A stretch of 64,000 nucleotides of DNA. It comes from Mycobacterium mantenii. Lineage in GTDB: Bacteria > Actinomycetota > Actinomycetes > Mycobacteriales > Mycobacteriaceae. A program made the position numbers and the translations under genes. This document shows positions 16,660 through 26,627 of this stretch, in pieces (position 1 is the stretch's first letter; each line of letters starts with the position of its first letter). Under the pieces are notes generated by a model, which saw only the letters and a list, made by a program, of their open reading frames with translations, had not been told where the DNA came from and did no database searches. The stretch is taken from contig NZ_AP022590.1 in assembly GCF_010731775.1 (NCBI RefSeq), positions 3,596,001 to 3,660,000 of the forward strand, written 5' to 3'.

Positions 16660-17484
16660 GTGACTGAAAAAGTTTGGTTTATCACCGGGACATCGCGGGG
16701 TTTTGGTCGGGCGTGGACGATCGCGGCGCTGGAGCGCGGCGACAAGGTCGCCGCCACGGCGCGCAACACGGCCTCACTCGACGACTTGGCGCAAAAGTTC
16801 GGCGACGCGCTGCTGCCGATCCGATTGGACGTCACCGACCGCGCGGCGGACTTCGCGGCGGTCAAGCAGGCACACGACCACTTCGGCCAGCTCGACATCG
16901 TGGTGAACAACGCCGGCTACGGGCAGTTCGGGTTCGTCGAGGAGCTCTCCGAACAAGACGCGCGCGATCAGATCGAGACCAATGTGTTTGGGGCCCTGTG
17001 GATCACGCAGGCCGCGCTACCCTATCTGCGCGAGCAGGGCAGCGGCCACATCATCCAGGTCTCCTCGATCGGGGGCATCACCGCGTTCCCCGTGGTCGGC
17101 ATGTACCACGCGTCGAAGTGGGCGCTGGAGGGCTTCTCGCAGGCGCTGGCTCAGGAGGTCGCGCCGTTCGGTGTGCACGTCACCTTGATCGAACCGGGCG
17201 GTTTCGACACCGACTGGGCCGGCTCCTCGGCCAAGCACGCCGAGTCGATTCCGGCCTACGACGACTTACGCGCCGCCGTGCAGGCCGAGCGCAGCCGCCG
17301 GTGGGCGAGCCCGGGCAACCCGTCGGCGTCCGCGGCCGCGCTGCTGAAGGTGGTCGACGCCGAAAAGCCGCCGCTGCGAGTCTTTTTCGGCGCTTCTCCA
17401 CTGGAGACGGCCAAGGCCGACTACGAAAGCCGGCTGAAGAACTGGGAGGAATGGCAGCCCGTGGCCAAGCTGGCGCAGGGGTAG
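16660..17484 (+). CDS. Short-chain dehydrogenase/reductase
   Basis: The protein has 274 residues from GTG 16660. A classical SDR: cofactor motif TGTSRGFG near 9-16, NNAGYG near 86-91, the catalytic Ser in VSSIGG and YHASK near 149-153. The substrate is unknown; the sequence looks like the large group of SDRs that oxidise or reduce alcohols and ketones with NADP(H). It is divergent from menG and is the first gene of the segment that is extra relative to M. tuberculosis. Base composition looks like that of the neighbours. Confidence 0.85.
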   Translation: MTEKVWFITGTSRGFGRAWTIAALERGDKVAATARNTASLDDLAQKFGDALLPIRLDVTDRAADFAAVKQAHDHFGQLDIVVNNAGYGQFGFVEELSEQDARDQIETNVFGALWITQAALPYLREQGSGHIIQVSSIGGITAFPVVGMYHASKWALEGFSQALAQEVAPFGVHVTLIEPGGFDTDWAGSSAKHAESIPAYDDLRAAVQAERSRRWASPGNPSASAAALLKVVDAEKPPLRVFFGASPLETAKADYESRLKNWEEWQPVAKLAQG

Positions 17485-17625
17485 ATCACCCCGCGTCCGG
17501 CCCTTTCCGGGACACCACGAAATGAGAATGGGCTCAGTCGCCGCGACGAGTGTCCTCGGCTGCTCTGGCTACGGTGAACCCGACACCTTCGAAGATATTT
17601 GGACAAGGCAGCCGCTGCACAGACG

Positions 17626-19923
17626 TCAATCGTGGATGCGGCTCAGAATTTCGGCCACCAGGAGATGTGCGTAGTTGCCGGCCAGAGCTGGGTCGGCAAC
17701 GGTTGCGCTAGTTGGGATATCAGGCATCAGGCAGGTACGCGCGCCCACGAGAACATTCGCGCGTATACCGAGCGCCTGCTGGCAGGCGCTGTCGCCGCTT
17801 TCCCGGTTGATGCCAGCCATCGAGGCGGTCAGGATGTCGTCGTTCAGCTGCACCGCGCCGACGTTAAAACCCCATCCGACTTCGCCGTTGGTGTTGGGCA
17901 CCCTGTAGTGGACGATGCCAGTCGCGCATGATTGCCACTGGCGTTGAGAGGAAGCAAGTATCGCTTGGGCTTGTTGAGCCGTGGGAAATACGACGACGGT
18001 TTGCTCCACCTCTGTCGGTCCAGCAGCGGTGTATGGGGCAGACGTGCTGGCGGCCAGCGTCTGGTCAATTATCGCGTCGAAACCGCTCTTGGAGTAGACC
18101 GTCCGGTCAGCGCCGAAGATGAGACCCACACAGAAGAAGGGTGTGACTAAGCCGGAATTGTCCGACATCCCCTGTGTCGACTTGATTTGTAGATTCCCAG
18201 CACGCACGACCCGGCTGACTTCCATGGGACTTGGCAGCACGCTGTCAATCGACGATGCCGAAAAACCGGGACTTCCTGTGCTGGGTGCGCGGGTGGCCGG
18301 TGCAGGGGGCGGCGACTCGTTGGTGGACCCGATGCGGCCGGATTCGTCAAGCAGCACTGCGCCATTCACCGGCGTGACCTTAAGCCAGCGGCTTTCGCTG
18401 TCGGAAGTGCCATCACGCCGGACGTAATTGAGCTGGGCGACCACGCTGGTGGCGTCTCGCGGACGCACCGAAACGATTGTTACCGATTGTATTGACGCCC
18501 AGAACTTTTGGAAGTCAGCATATCCCGTTTGGTCCTTGCAGTGGGTGTCGAGTTTCGCCCAGGCATTGTCGGGATGGCCTGGTAGGTCCGCGTAATAGGC
18601 AGCGACGAAGTCGCGCATGCCGTCGAAGGTGATTTCCGGATCCGCCGATGGCGGCACATCGACGGGGTGAGTGGAGCCCGGGTCCCGTGGTGTATGGCCT
18701 GTTACTACGAGGATGTAGCCAAGAGCCAAGGCGGCCAGAACGCCGATGGCTACCGCGATGACCGGTTTCGGCCGTGGTATGCGTGCCCGGTTAGCCTGGA
18801 GCGCTGTGGGCGCGACCTGCCTCGGCGTCGACGTCGCTGTGCGCACCGATCCCGAATCGTTTGATTTCTTCCCCGCCGAATCCTTTGCGTCGTTTGTGGT
18901 GAACTCGCGCATATCGTCGTGCGTGGCCACGCGCTCCATCGCGACACGCTTATCCATCGGCGCGAGCCTCGACTCAGCAGCCGACGTGGCATTTGGAGAA
19001 ACCGTATCGGAATTACCGGCCCGCACCCCCCGCGAGGTCGGCGGCCCTGTGCGGTGCTCATTCGGAATTCTGCGGGGCTGTACCTTCGCCGAGACGAAGG
19101 CCTGCGCGAAATCGGTGCACCGTGAGAAGCGCTCCGAGGGCTTCTTGGCCAAGGCTTTTGCCAGGACGGGGTCCAGCGCCATCAGGTCCGGGTGTGTGGC
19201 AGCAAGCTTCGGAGGTGCGGTGGTGAGCTGATGACCGATGATTGTGGCCTGGTTGGCATGCGGGAAGAGCGGCGCACCGGCGAGGAGGTGGTAGGCGCTA
19301 GCCGCCAAGGCATACTGGTCGGCCCGGCCATCCAAGTCTTGGCTCATCAGTTGTTCGGGTGCCGAATAGTGCGAAGTTCCTACAACGAAGTTGGTAGCCG
19401 TCAGTCCGCTAATCTCGTTGACGTTGCGAGCAATCCCGAAATCGGCCAGCAGGACTCGCTGCTCGTCCTGATCGTCATCAAGATGGGTGATCATAATGTT
19501 CGCCGGTTTAACGTCTCGGTGCAGCAGGCCCTGTTTGTGCGCATAATCTAGGGCGCTGGCCACCCCGATAACGATGCGGTTTACTTCTTCCACCGGCATC
19601 CCGGCCGGATACTTATCAATCAACAGTCGCGCCGCATCGAGGCCGTCGACGAAGTCCATGGATATCCAGAGTTGCCCGTCTTCTTCGCCACGGTCGTGCA
19701 CACCCACAATGTGGGGGTGCCAGAGTGTCGACGCGACATCGGCTTCCCGGTTGAAACGGGCCCGGTACTCGGCGTCTGCCGACCAATCGTGGGGAAGCAG
19801 CTTCAACGCATCACGGCGGGGCAGCCTTGGATGCTGTGCAAGGTAGACCTCGCCCATCCCCCCAGACCCCAGTAGACGGATGATTTTGTACCCGGCGAAG
19901 GTCTGACCGTTGGTTAACGGCAT
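17626..19923 (-). CDS. Transmembrane Ser/Thr protein kinase with two-part PknH-like sensor
   Basis: The protein has 765 residues. The kinase domain covers about 11-275: P-loop GSGGMGEVY (19-27), catalytic Lys41, HRDVKPAN (135-142), DFG (161-163) and a Thr-rich activation loop ending in GTSHYSAPE, so it should be active. A Ser/Thr-rich linker follows, then one transmembrane helix at about 387-407. Outside the membrane are a first domain (about 430-532) and a PknH_C-type sensor domain (about 560-760) with four cysteines (598, 666, 714, 731) placed as in the PknH sensor disulfides. Codon choice looks less GC-biased than nearby. It is divergent from the monooxygenase at 20125; ligand and targets are unknown. 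Confidence 0.88.
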   Translation of the reverse strand: MPLTNGQTFAGYKIIRLLGSGGMGEVYLAQHPRLPRRDALKLLPHDWSADAEYRARFNREADVASTLWHPHIVGVHDRGEEDGQLWISMDFVDGLDAARLLIDKYPAGMPVEEVNRIVIGVASALDYAHKQGLLHRDVKPANIMITHLDDDQDEQRVLLADFGIARNVNEISGLTATNFVVGTSHYSAPEQLMSQDLDGRADQYALAASAYHLLAGAPLFPHANQATIIGHQLTTAPPKLAATHPDLMALDPVLAKALAKKPSERFSRCTDFAQAFVSAKVQPRRIPNEHRTGPPTSRGVRAGNSDTVSPNATSAAESRLAPMDKRVAMERVATHDDMREFTTNDAKDSAGKKSNDSGSVRTATSTPRQVAPTALQANRARIPRPKPVIAVAIGVLAALALGYILVVTGHTPRDPGSTHPVDVPPSADPEITFDGMRDFVAAYYADLPGHPDNAWAKLDTHCKDQTGYADFQKFWASIQSVTIVSVRPRDATSVVAQLNYVRRDGTSDSESRWLKVTPVNGAVLLDESGRIGSTNESPPPAPATRAPSTGSPGFSASSIDSVLPSPMEVSRVVRAGNLQIKSTQGMSDNSGLVTPFFCVGLIFGADRTVYSKSGFDAIIDQTLAASTSAPYTAAGPTEVEQTVVVFPTAQQAQAILASSQRQWQSCATGIVHYRVPNTNGEVGWGFNVGAVQLNDDILTASMAGINRESGDSACQQALGIRANVLVGARTCLMPDIPTSATVADPALAGNYAHLLVAEILSRIHD

Positions 19924-20032
19924 GGACGAATACTAGGGGTTGCGGGCAAAGCTGTGGCCGAGTTTTGCTTTGGGCGACAGGACCAAACCCAACTTGACCC
20001 CAGCAAACCGCTGCGGACGCGAGTCGTCATCA

Positions 20033-20111
20033 ATCGAGTAGTCGATTACTCATCCCGTCAGCGCGGTCTGGACACATACTTATGACCTCTGCGAGCTTAT
20101 GACTCTGCGAG
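20033..20111. promoter_or_regulatory. Inverted repeat and 17-base tandem duplication in a divergent promoter region
   Basis: Between the kinase (start 19923) and the monooxygenase (start 20125), GAGTA (20036-20040) and TACTC (20047-20051) form an inverted repeat. Further on, CTTATGACCTCTGCGAG (20079-20095) is followed at once by a near-copy lacking one C (20096-20111), which abuts the ribosome-site region GAGGAAAGG. Either could be an operator; this is inferred from position. Confidence 0.4.
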
Positions 20112-20124
20112 GAAAGGCGGTCCG

Positions 20125-21612
20125 ATGTCCGCACCCCAGCCGTCAGCCGTGGAAACCTGCGACGTGTGCATCGTCGGAGCCGGCATCGCCGGGCTCAACG
20201 CCCTGTTCGCCGCCAGCCGATACCTGTCGCGCGATCAGAAGGTGATCCTGATCGATCGTCGGGCACGCGTCGGCGGCATGTGGGTCGATGTGTACCCCTA
20301 CGTACGCCTGCACCAGCCCCACCCGATGTTCACGGCGGGCAACATCGAGTGGACCCTCGGCAAGGACCGCAGCTACCTGGCGGCCAAGGGCGAGGTGCTC
20401 GACCATTTTCAGCACTGCGTCGACGTGATCAGGGAGCGGGTCCAGGTCGACGAGTACCTCGGCTGGGACTTCGAGTCGGACGAAGAAGCTAACGGAATCG
20501 TCCGGGTCACCTGCAGCGCCGCCGACGGCCGCAGGCTGGTCGTCGAGGCCAAGCGATTGATCAAGGCGTATGGCCTGGGCGTCACGCCGAACGAAGCGCT
20601 CGACGTCTCCAGTACACGCGTCCATTCGGTGTCACCGGACTACTGCGACGTCCGGACGGGTGACATCGGGGAAAGCGCTGCGCCGGTGTGGATCATCGGC
20701 GGCGGAAAGACCGCGATGGACACCGCACACGCACTGATCACGGCCTACCCCGGACGCGAGGTCAACCTTGTCGCCGGCCGCGGAACATTCTTCTCCAGCC
20801 GCGACAGCCTGTTGCCAAGCGGCGCTCGGCGGTGGTGGACGGGCACGCCGCCGAGCGCCGTCGCCACGCAACTAAGTCACCGGTACGACGGCACCAACGA
20901 ATCGGAAGTCCAAGATTGGTACCGCGCCACCCACGGCACGTTCCTGACCCCGCAGGCGGACAACTTCGTGTTGGGAGTCTTGTCCGAGGCCGAGAACCGC
21001 ACGATCTCCGCTGGGCTGAACGACCTCGTCATGGACTACTTCGAGGATGCCGTCGACCGCAATGGCACGACCGAGTTGGTGTTCCGGAGCGGATCGACCA
21101 AGACGATCCAACCGGGCAGCTGGGTCGTGAACTGCACGGGATACGTCAAATTCCCCGACGAATACCCATACGAGCCGTACGTTTCGCCCAGTGGCGCAGT
21201 TGTTTCCATCAACGTGCGGTCGGCCATGCTGCACTTGCCCGCGTTCATGGGATACTTCCTGGGCCACTTGCTGTTCTTGAACAAACTCAGTGAGATCCCA
21301 CTCTACGAAATCGACTGGATGGATTTGAGGCAGAAGGCGCCGCTGGCATTTCCGTACGTGCTCTTCGCGCTCGTCCAGCACAACCTCGGCGTGATTTACG
21401 ACAACGTCCCCAGTCGCGTATTCACCGAGAACGGCCTCGATTTCGACAAGTGGTACCCGCTCCCGCGCCGCGTGCCGGGCCTGGCGCGGTTCATGCTCAC
21501 GCACCGCCGCGAATGCGAGCGTCAGCGACGCGTTCTCGACACCGTGCGGGAGCGATTCCAAATCCGTTGCGGTCCCCTTGGCGCGCAGTGCATTCCCGGT
21601 GCCAAAACGTGA
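20125..21612 (+). CDS. Flavin-containing monooxygenase-like oxidoreductase
   Basis: The protein has 495 residues. The FAD motif GAGIAG lies at 18-23, and GGMWVDVYPYVRLHQPHPMF follows the first domain as in flavin monooxygenases. A second nucleotide motif IIGGGKTAMD is near 190-199, and WVVNCTGYV marks the conserved late FAD-contact region. It lacks the strict Baeyer-Villiger fingerprint, so it may be an N-hydroxylase or a general monooxygenase. GAGGAAAGG precedes the ATG. It is divergent from the kinase and convergent with the cyclase gene, whose intact end lies 8 bases beyond. The substrate is unknown. Confidence 0.75.
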   Translation: MSAPQPSAVETCDVCIVGAGIAGLNALFAASRYLSRDQKVILIDRRARVGGMWVDVYPYVRLHQPHPMFTAGNIEWTLGKDRSYLAAKGEVLDHFQHCVDVIRERVQVDEYLGWDFESDEEANGIVRVTCSAADGRRLVVEAKRLIKAYGLGVTPNEALDVSSTRVHSVSPDYCDVRTGDIGESAAPVWIIGGGKTAMDTAHALITAYPGREVNLVAGRGTFFSSRDSLLPSGARRWWTGTPPSAVATQLSHRYDGTNESEVQDWYRATHGTFLTPQADNFVLGVLSEAENRTISAGLNDLVMDYFEDAVDRNGTTELVFRSGSTKTIQPGSWVVNCTGYVKFPDEYPYEPYVSPSGAVVSINVRSAMLHLPAFMGYFLGHLLFLNKLSEIPLYEIDWMDLRQKAPLAFPYVLFALVQHNLGVIYDNVPSRVFTENGLDFDKWYPLPRRVPGLARFMLTHRRECERQRRVLDTVRERFQIRCGPLGAQCIPGAKT

Positions 21613-21620
21613 GCACCGCA

Positions 21621-24600
21621 TCACGGCATCGCCTCGGCCCACGCGGTATGTCCCTCGTAGCCAAGCGCTTTCGCCATGTCGCGGTAGTCGTCCCGCAAGC
21701 GGGTAAGCGGCTTCGTCACCTCGGGCCCGGGCCAGTAGCGCCCGCAGCCACGCCGACCAGACGTCGCGCATCACCAGACCCTCATCGGCCGGCGTGACCG
21801 CCAACCGGCCGATCGCGTCGTCGGCTTCGGCCATGTCACCGTCGGCCCCGCGATCGAGCAGTGTCTCCACCAGAACAGCCGTCGCCGGAATGCCCCACAA
21901 CAGCAGATGTCCCGGACGGAACAGATGGTCGGCGGCGGCGCGGATCACCGGTACGGCGGCATCGGGATCTCCTCGCCGCGCCGTCTCCCGCGCCGAGTAG
22001 ACCTCGACGATCGGCAGATCGCTCAGGTTGTGTCCCCGACTCAGGAACACCTCGCCGACCTCGGCCAACAACCGTTGCCCGCGATCGCGTTCCGCAATCG
22101 TGTTGCGGTGCACCAGCGCAACGCCCAACGTTGCCCGGATGAAGCCCACCACGACATCGTCACTGGTGCGCTCGGCGATCCGTAGAGCATTCTCGATCTC
22201 GTCCAGCGCAGGATCGTCGGGCCTCAGCACGCCGAACGGTATCCCCAGCAAATAGGCATAGCCGACAACCCCGGCGTAGGAGGCGGGGTCGGCGCGGCGG
22301 GCCATAGCCACTCCGTGCCGCAGGTCTCCCAGCCATCCGGACCGACCCAGGAAATAACGGGCCATCCCCCGCGACGCGAAGGCCAGCGCCAACGGACACC
22401 CGACCAGGAAGTTGCCTTTCGACGGATCCCCGTCGGCCAGATCGATGACGGTCTGTGACCATCGCAGCACGTCACACCATTCGGCGCTCTCGATCTTGCC
22501 GAAGATCACCGGGAAGGACAGCCCCACCGTCAAGGTCGCATCTCCGATCGATTCGGCGAGAGCCCAGGCTTCCGATCCCAACTGCGACGCCTCGCGCACC
22601 CGGTCCTGATGCGCGCAGCCAACCACCAATCCAGCCGTAGCGATGCCCAGTGAGGCCTTATCTCCTGCGGCGCTGCACAATTCGCGCAACTCATCGAAGC
22701 GGTCACCGTCGATGCTGGCGTGGACTCGCCAACCGGTCCCGCACAACATGGTGCGCGGAGCGATGCGCATGGCTTCCCGCTCGGGATGCTCGGCGGGCAG
22801 GGCGTCGGCGATCTCCGCCGCTCGCTGCCAACCCAGTCGTGCCGCGTTGATGTCGCGGTTGGTCGCCCAGGTTGCGGCGCGCATGTGCCAGCCGTAGGCG
22901 GCGTCCAGATCACCGGCGGCCTCCAGATGTTCTGCAATCAACGCCGCGTTTTCTTCGCACGATTCCGGCTCGCGGGCCTCGATCGCTGCGGCCACCCGGC
23001 GGTGCAGATCGGAGCGATCCGATCTGAGCTGTGCCCCGTAAGCGACCGAATGAATAAGCGGATGGTGGAACACGTACTCCGGTTGCCGGGCAGAGCTGAC
23101 CTGGTCGATGACTTGGGCCGCCACCAGTTCGTCAACCACCGGCTCGACACCCAGTTCCGTGAGCAGGTCGAGGCCGAACCGCGAGCCGATGACCGCGGCC
23201 GCGCTCAGCGTGCGTTTGGCTTTCGGATCGAGCCGGTCGATGCGCGCGGCAATGGTCGCCTGCAACGTGGCGGGCACGCTCACCTCGCTGACCTCCGTGG
23301 CCGACCGATAGGCACCGGGCTCCCCACGCAGCACACCACGCTCGGCCAGTTCGCGCACCAACTCCTCGGCGAAGAACGGATTACCGGCGGCCCTTTCGGT
23401 GACCCTTCGGCTCAGTGCGTCTACCGACGGGTTGGCGCCGAGGAGATGTGCGACCAGTGCTGCGGTGTCTGAATCACTCAGCGGTGCAAGGGTTATGGTG
23501 TGGGCGCCGGTCACTCGGGTCAACGCGCCGTGATATTCGGGGCGGTAGGTGAGCAGCACCAGCGAGGGTGTCTGAGGGATTTCGGTAAGGAAATCGGTCA
23601 GCATCGACTCGCTGACCTCATCGATCCAGTGGGCGTCCTCGACGACATAGACCGTCGGGCTTCGCCGAGACAATCTGTCGGCGTTCACCAGCGCGGCCAA
23701 CCGCCGCCGGCGCGCATCGGGGTCGATCGCCGGTATGGCGGTGCCCGGGTCCGCGACCCCGAGCAGGTCATCAAGGAGCAGCGCGTCCTCGCGGTCCGCG
23801 TCTGGAATGCGGTCTCGCACCCGGGCCCGGGCCGCCTCCCCGTCAAGGCCGTTGACGCCGATGGCCGCCCGCAGCAGGCGCGCCACGGCATGAAACGGGA
23901 GCTGGCTGGTGTGCGATTCACAGAAGGTGCTGAACACCTCCGCGCCCCGGACCTCGGCCAGCGCGACGACCTCGCGCACCAGACGGCTCTTGCCGATGCC
24001 GGGTTCGCCCACCACCTCGACCACAGCGCCCTGTCCACCGCATGCGCGCTCCAACAAGCCCTCCACGACGGACAATTCCCACCGGCGGCCGACCAGAATC
24101 GACTCAGCGCGCTCGGTAGCGCGATGCCGCTCCTCCATGCGGCGCAGGCGGTAGGCGGTGACCGGTACGTCGACGCCCTTGATGTGGACCATCTCCGGTT
24201 CACCCAGCGCCGCCGCGCCGGCAACCAGTCGCGCGGTGGAGACGCTCAGCGTCACCCCACCCGGCGGAGCGACCGATTCCATCCGTTGCGCCATACCCAC
24301 CTGCTCGCCGATCGTGGTGTAGCGCAACGACGTTGACCCGACTTCCCCGGCGATGACCTGACCGGAATTCAGCCCAATCCGCAACGCCAATTCGACGCCG
24401 TCGCGGTCCTTGACCTCAGCGGCTAGGCGGGCGGTCTCCTCTTGGATGCCCAGCGCCGCAAGGCAAGCGCGGATAGCGTGGTCCTCCAACGCGACCGGGG
24501 CTCCGAACACGGCCATGATCCCGTCGCCGGTGAACTTGTCCACCGTGCCGCCGAAACGGCGCACCACCGCGGTCGCACGGTCCACCAGGCTGGTCATCAC

Positions 24601-24792
24601 CTCACGCAGCCGCTCCGCCCCCACGGCCGCGGCGATGTCCATCGAATGAACCACATCGGCGAAAAGGACCGTGACCTGCTTGTACTCGGCCCGCGTATCG
24701 CGGTCGCGCACTGGGGCACCACAGCCGTGGCAGAACCGCGCGTTCTCCAGCGGCTGTGTGCCACACGTCCGACACGCTGTCATGGCCGTCAT
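21621..24792 (-). pseudogene. Class III cyclase-ATPase regulator with a C-terminal frameshift
   Basis: The start ATG 24792 has GGAGGGT upstream. A zinc-ribbon-like motif (CRTCG..CHGCG) opens the protein. A class III cyclase domain spans about 35-210, with metal Asp46 and Asp90 and Arg170, but Gly166 sits where the transition-state Asn is expected. An ATPase domain (Walker A GEPGIGKSR near 262-270, Walker B near VYVVEDAHWIDE) and a long TPR-like helical region follow. The family normally ends in a LRDxYRDMAxxLG..GH..WAEAM-type tail. Here that tail (LRDDYRDMAKALGYEGH and WAEAMP, stop 21621-21623) sits in another frame. One extra base in the GGG at 21701-21703 accounts for it. Without it the reading frame runs on antisense through the monooxygenase to 20872. 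Corrected length is about 1056 residues. Confidence 0.75.
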
Positions 24793-24858
24793 CCGACCCT
24801 CCGCCGATCCGGATCCCGAACGTAAGAATAGGCGGTTGGACCGTTCCCGCGGTACCGT

Positions 24859-24885
24859 CCGCGACCCAACAGATTTGGGTCGCGG
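24859..24885. promoter_or_regulatory. Strong 11-base-pair hairpin in the cyclase/P450 divergent region
   Basis: CCGCGACCCAA and TTGGGTCGCGG pair perfectly around the five-base loop CAGAT. It lies 66 bases upstream of the cyclase start and 95 bases upstream of the P450 start. It may be an operator or a transcript hairpin; there is no U-run. Confidence 0.5.
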
Positions 24886-24980
24886 CGCCAAGACAGGTAG
24901 TCGGCTACGCATGTGCGGCGTTCGCGCGCCGATAAGACTTGGTGGCGAAGGTACTTCACCGATCAGCTTCGGGGTGCAAA

Positions 24981-26218
24981 ATGACTATTGCAGTTGACGC
25001 ATCGATCTGCCCAGGCGCCTGTGATGCCGGCCTTCCAGCGATCGATTATGAGCACTGCCAGAGCCTCGAAGAGGCCCACCAGATCATCCGCCAGGCGCGA
25101 CAGCAGGCGTCGATCGCCATCGGCCCCCACGGGCCGGAGTTGCTGACTTACGAACTGGTTCGAACGGTGTTGCGCGACCCGCGATTCCGCGTACCCCAGG
25201 GCATGTTCCTTGCTTCCCAGGGCATCACCTCTGGCCCTTGTGGGAACGCGTCGCCACGAACCTGATCAGTCTCGACGGGGCCGAGCACCACCGGCTGCGC
25301 CGACTGGTGTCCAAAGCCTTCACGCCACGAGCCACCGCGCGGTTGCGCACGACGATCGTCGAGGTGATCACCGAACTGGTGAGCCGCCACACCACAACCG
25401 GGCGCTGCGAAGTGGTCACCGACATCGCCCGTCAATATCCGATCCCGATCATCTGTGCGCTTCTGGGCGCCCCGGCGCAGGATTGGAAGCTGTTCTCGGA
25501 ATGGACAGACGACATCTTCAAGGCCTTCAGCTGGGAGGTCGTTGCCCACCAGCGAACCATCTTGGCCGCGTGGGACGAACTCGACGCCTACATCGACGAC
25601 ATGGTCGCGCAGCGACGCCAGAGGCTGACCGACGACCTCATCTCCGACCTGATCCGTGCCGAGGACGACGGCGATCACCTCTCCGCCGACGAGCTCCGCA
25701 TGCTGGCCGCGGGCCTGCTGATGGCCGGCACCGACACCACCCGCAACCAGCTGGCCGCCTCCGTGCACGCGCTGTGCGACCGTCCCGACCAGTGGAAGTT
25801 GCTGGCCGAGCACCCCGACCTCGCGAACAGCGCGGTTGAAGAGACGATGCGGCATTCACCGATCGCAGCCGCCACCTTGCGGATCGCTCTCGAGGACGTC
25901 GAGATCGCCGACGTGGTAATCCCCACGGGCACACTGGTTATCGCGAACACCGCCGCCGCCAACCGCGATCCCGCCGTCTATGACGACCCCGACCGACTCG
26001 ACATCACCCGCACGGGGGCCCCGGCGATGCAGACGTTCGGCGCCGGCATGCACTACTGCCTGGGCGCCAACCTGGCCCGGCTCGAGCTCGCCGAAGCGTT
26101 GGCGACCATGACACGGCTCATGCCCAACGCCCATCGCACCGGGCCCGCCCCGTGGAAGCCCCTCACCGGGTTGAGCGGACCGACCACGCTGCCAATCGAA
26201 TTCGACCCCGTGTCGTGA
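24981..26218 (+). pseudogene. Cytochrome P450 with a single-base frameshift
   Basis: Two overlapping frames together make a complete P450 of about 412 residues. The first (24981 to about 25236) gives the N-terminus through FRVPQGMFLASQGITSG. The second (from 25238 to 26218) continues LWERVATNLISLDGAEHHRLR. One base is missing at GGCCCTTGTGG (25233-25243); a further C would restore Gly-Pro-Leu-Trp. The I-helix motif AGTDTT, the ExxR motif EETMR and the haem loop FGAGMHYCLG with its Cys ligand are intact. It is divergent from the cyclase. Unless translation slips, the first frame stops at 25265. The substrate is unknown. Confidence 0.8.
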
Positions 26219-26224
26219 ACTCGG

Positions 26225-26473
26225 CTATCGCGGCGGGCGGATGACGAAAGCATCTATGTTCTCGTCATAGCCGACCGATTCATCCACGAACAGTTCGCCC
26301 ACCGCGTGCCCGTCCTCGGCGACGGCAATGAAGGTCGCCTCCTCCGGGTTGTAGGTCACCGATCCTTGCACGAACATCGCTGCCACTTCGTGCCCGTCGG
26401 CTCCGAAGACGACAAGCTTCAATCCTCCGGCGTCCTTGACGTACTGCGCCGCTTGCGCTCGCGTCGTGACCAT
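26225..26473 (-). CDS. Small protein of unknown function
   Basis: The protein has 82 residues from ATG 26473, preceded by AAAGGAG; the frame opens further upstream, but that part lacks coding character. The body is beta-rich and acidic: LKLVVFGADGHEVAAMFVQG is echoed by IAVAEDGHAVGELFVDE, so it may be two copies of one short beta unit. There is no signal peptide or membrane segment. I recognise no family. It ends 6 bases from the convergent P450 gene. Confidence 0.55.
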   Translation of the reverse strand: MVTTRAQAAQYVKDAGGLKLVVFGADGHEVAAMFVQGSVTYNPEEATFIAVAEDGHAVGELFVDESVGYDENIDAFVIRPPR

Positions 26474-26627
26474 CGTTGCGGCTCCTTTCTGTCGCTGCCC
26501 GGCCGGCAAGCGGCGTCAGCGGTCGACGAAAGCCCTTCCACATCTGATCATCACGCCGCGCCGACCGGCTGTCCCGGATACCGGGATACCTGATTCTTAT
26601 CGACCGGCGCGGGGACGGGCCGCTGGC

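Noticed and set aside
17626..19923. The kinase gene as proven horizontally acquired
   Set aside because: Codon use looks less GC-biased, but composition was not computed and kinase tails are naturally Ser/Thr-rich.
20872..21620. C-terminal 250 residues of the long minus-strand frame as part of the cyclase-ATPase protein
   Set aside because: They run antisense through the monooxygenase and replace the family's normal tail, which is found in another frame.
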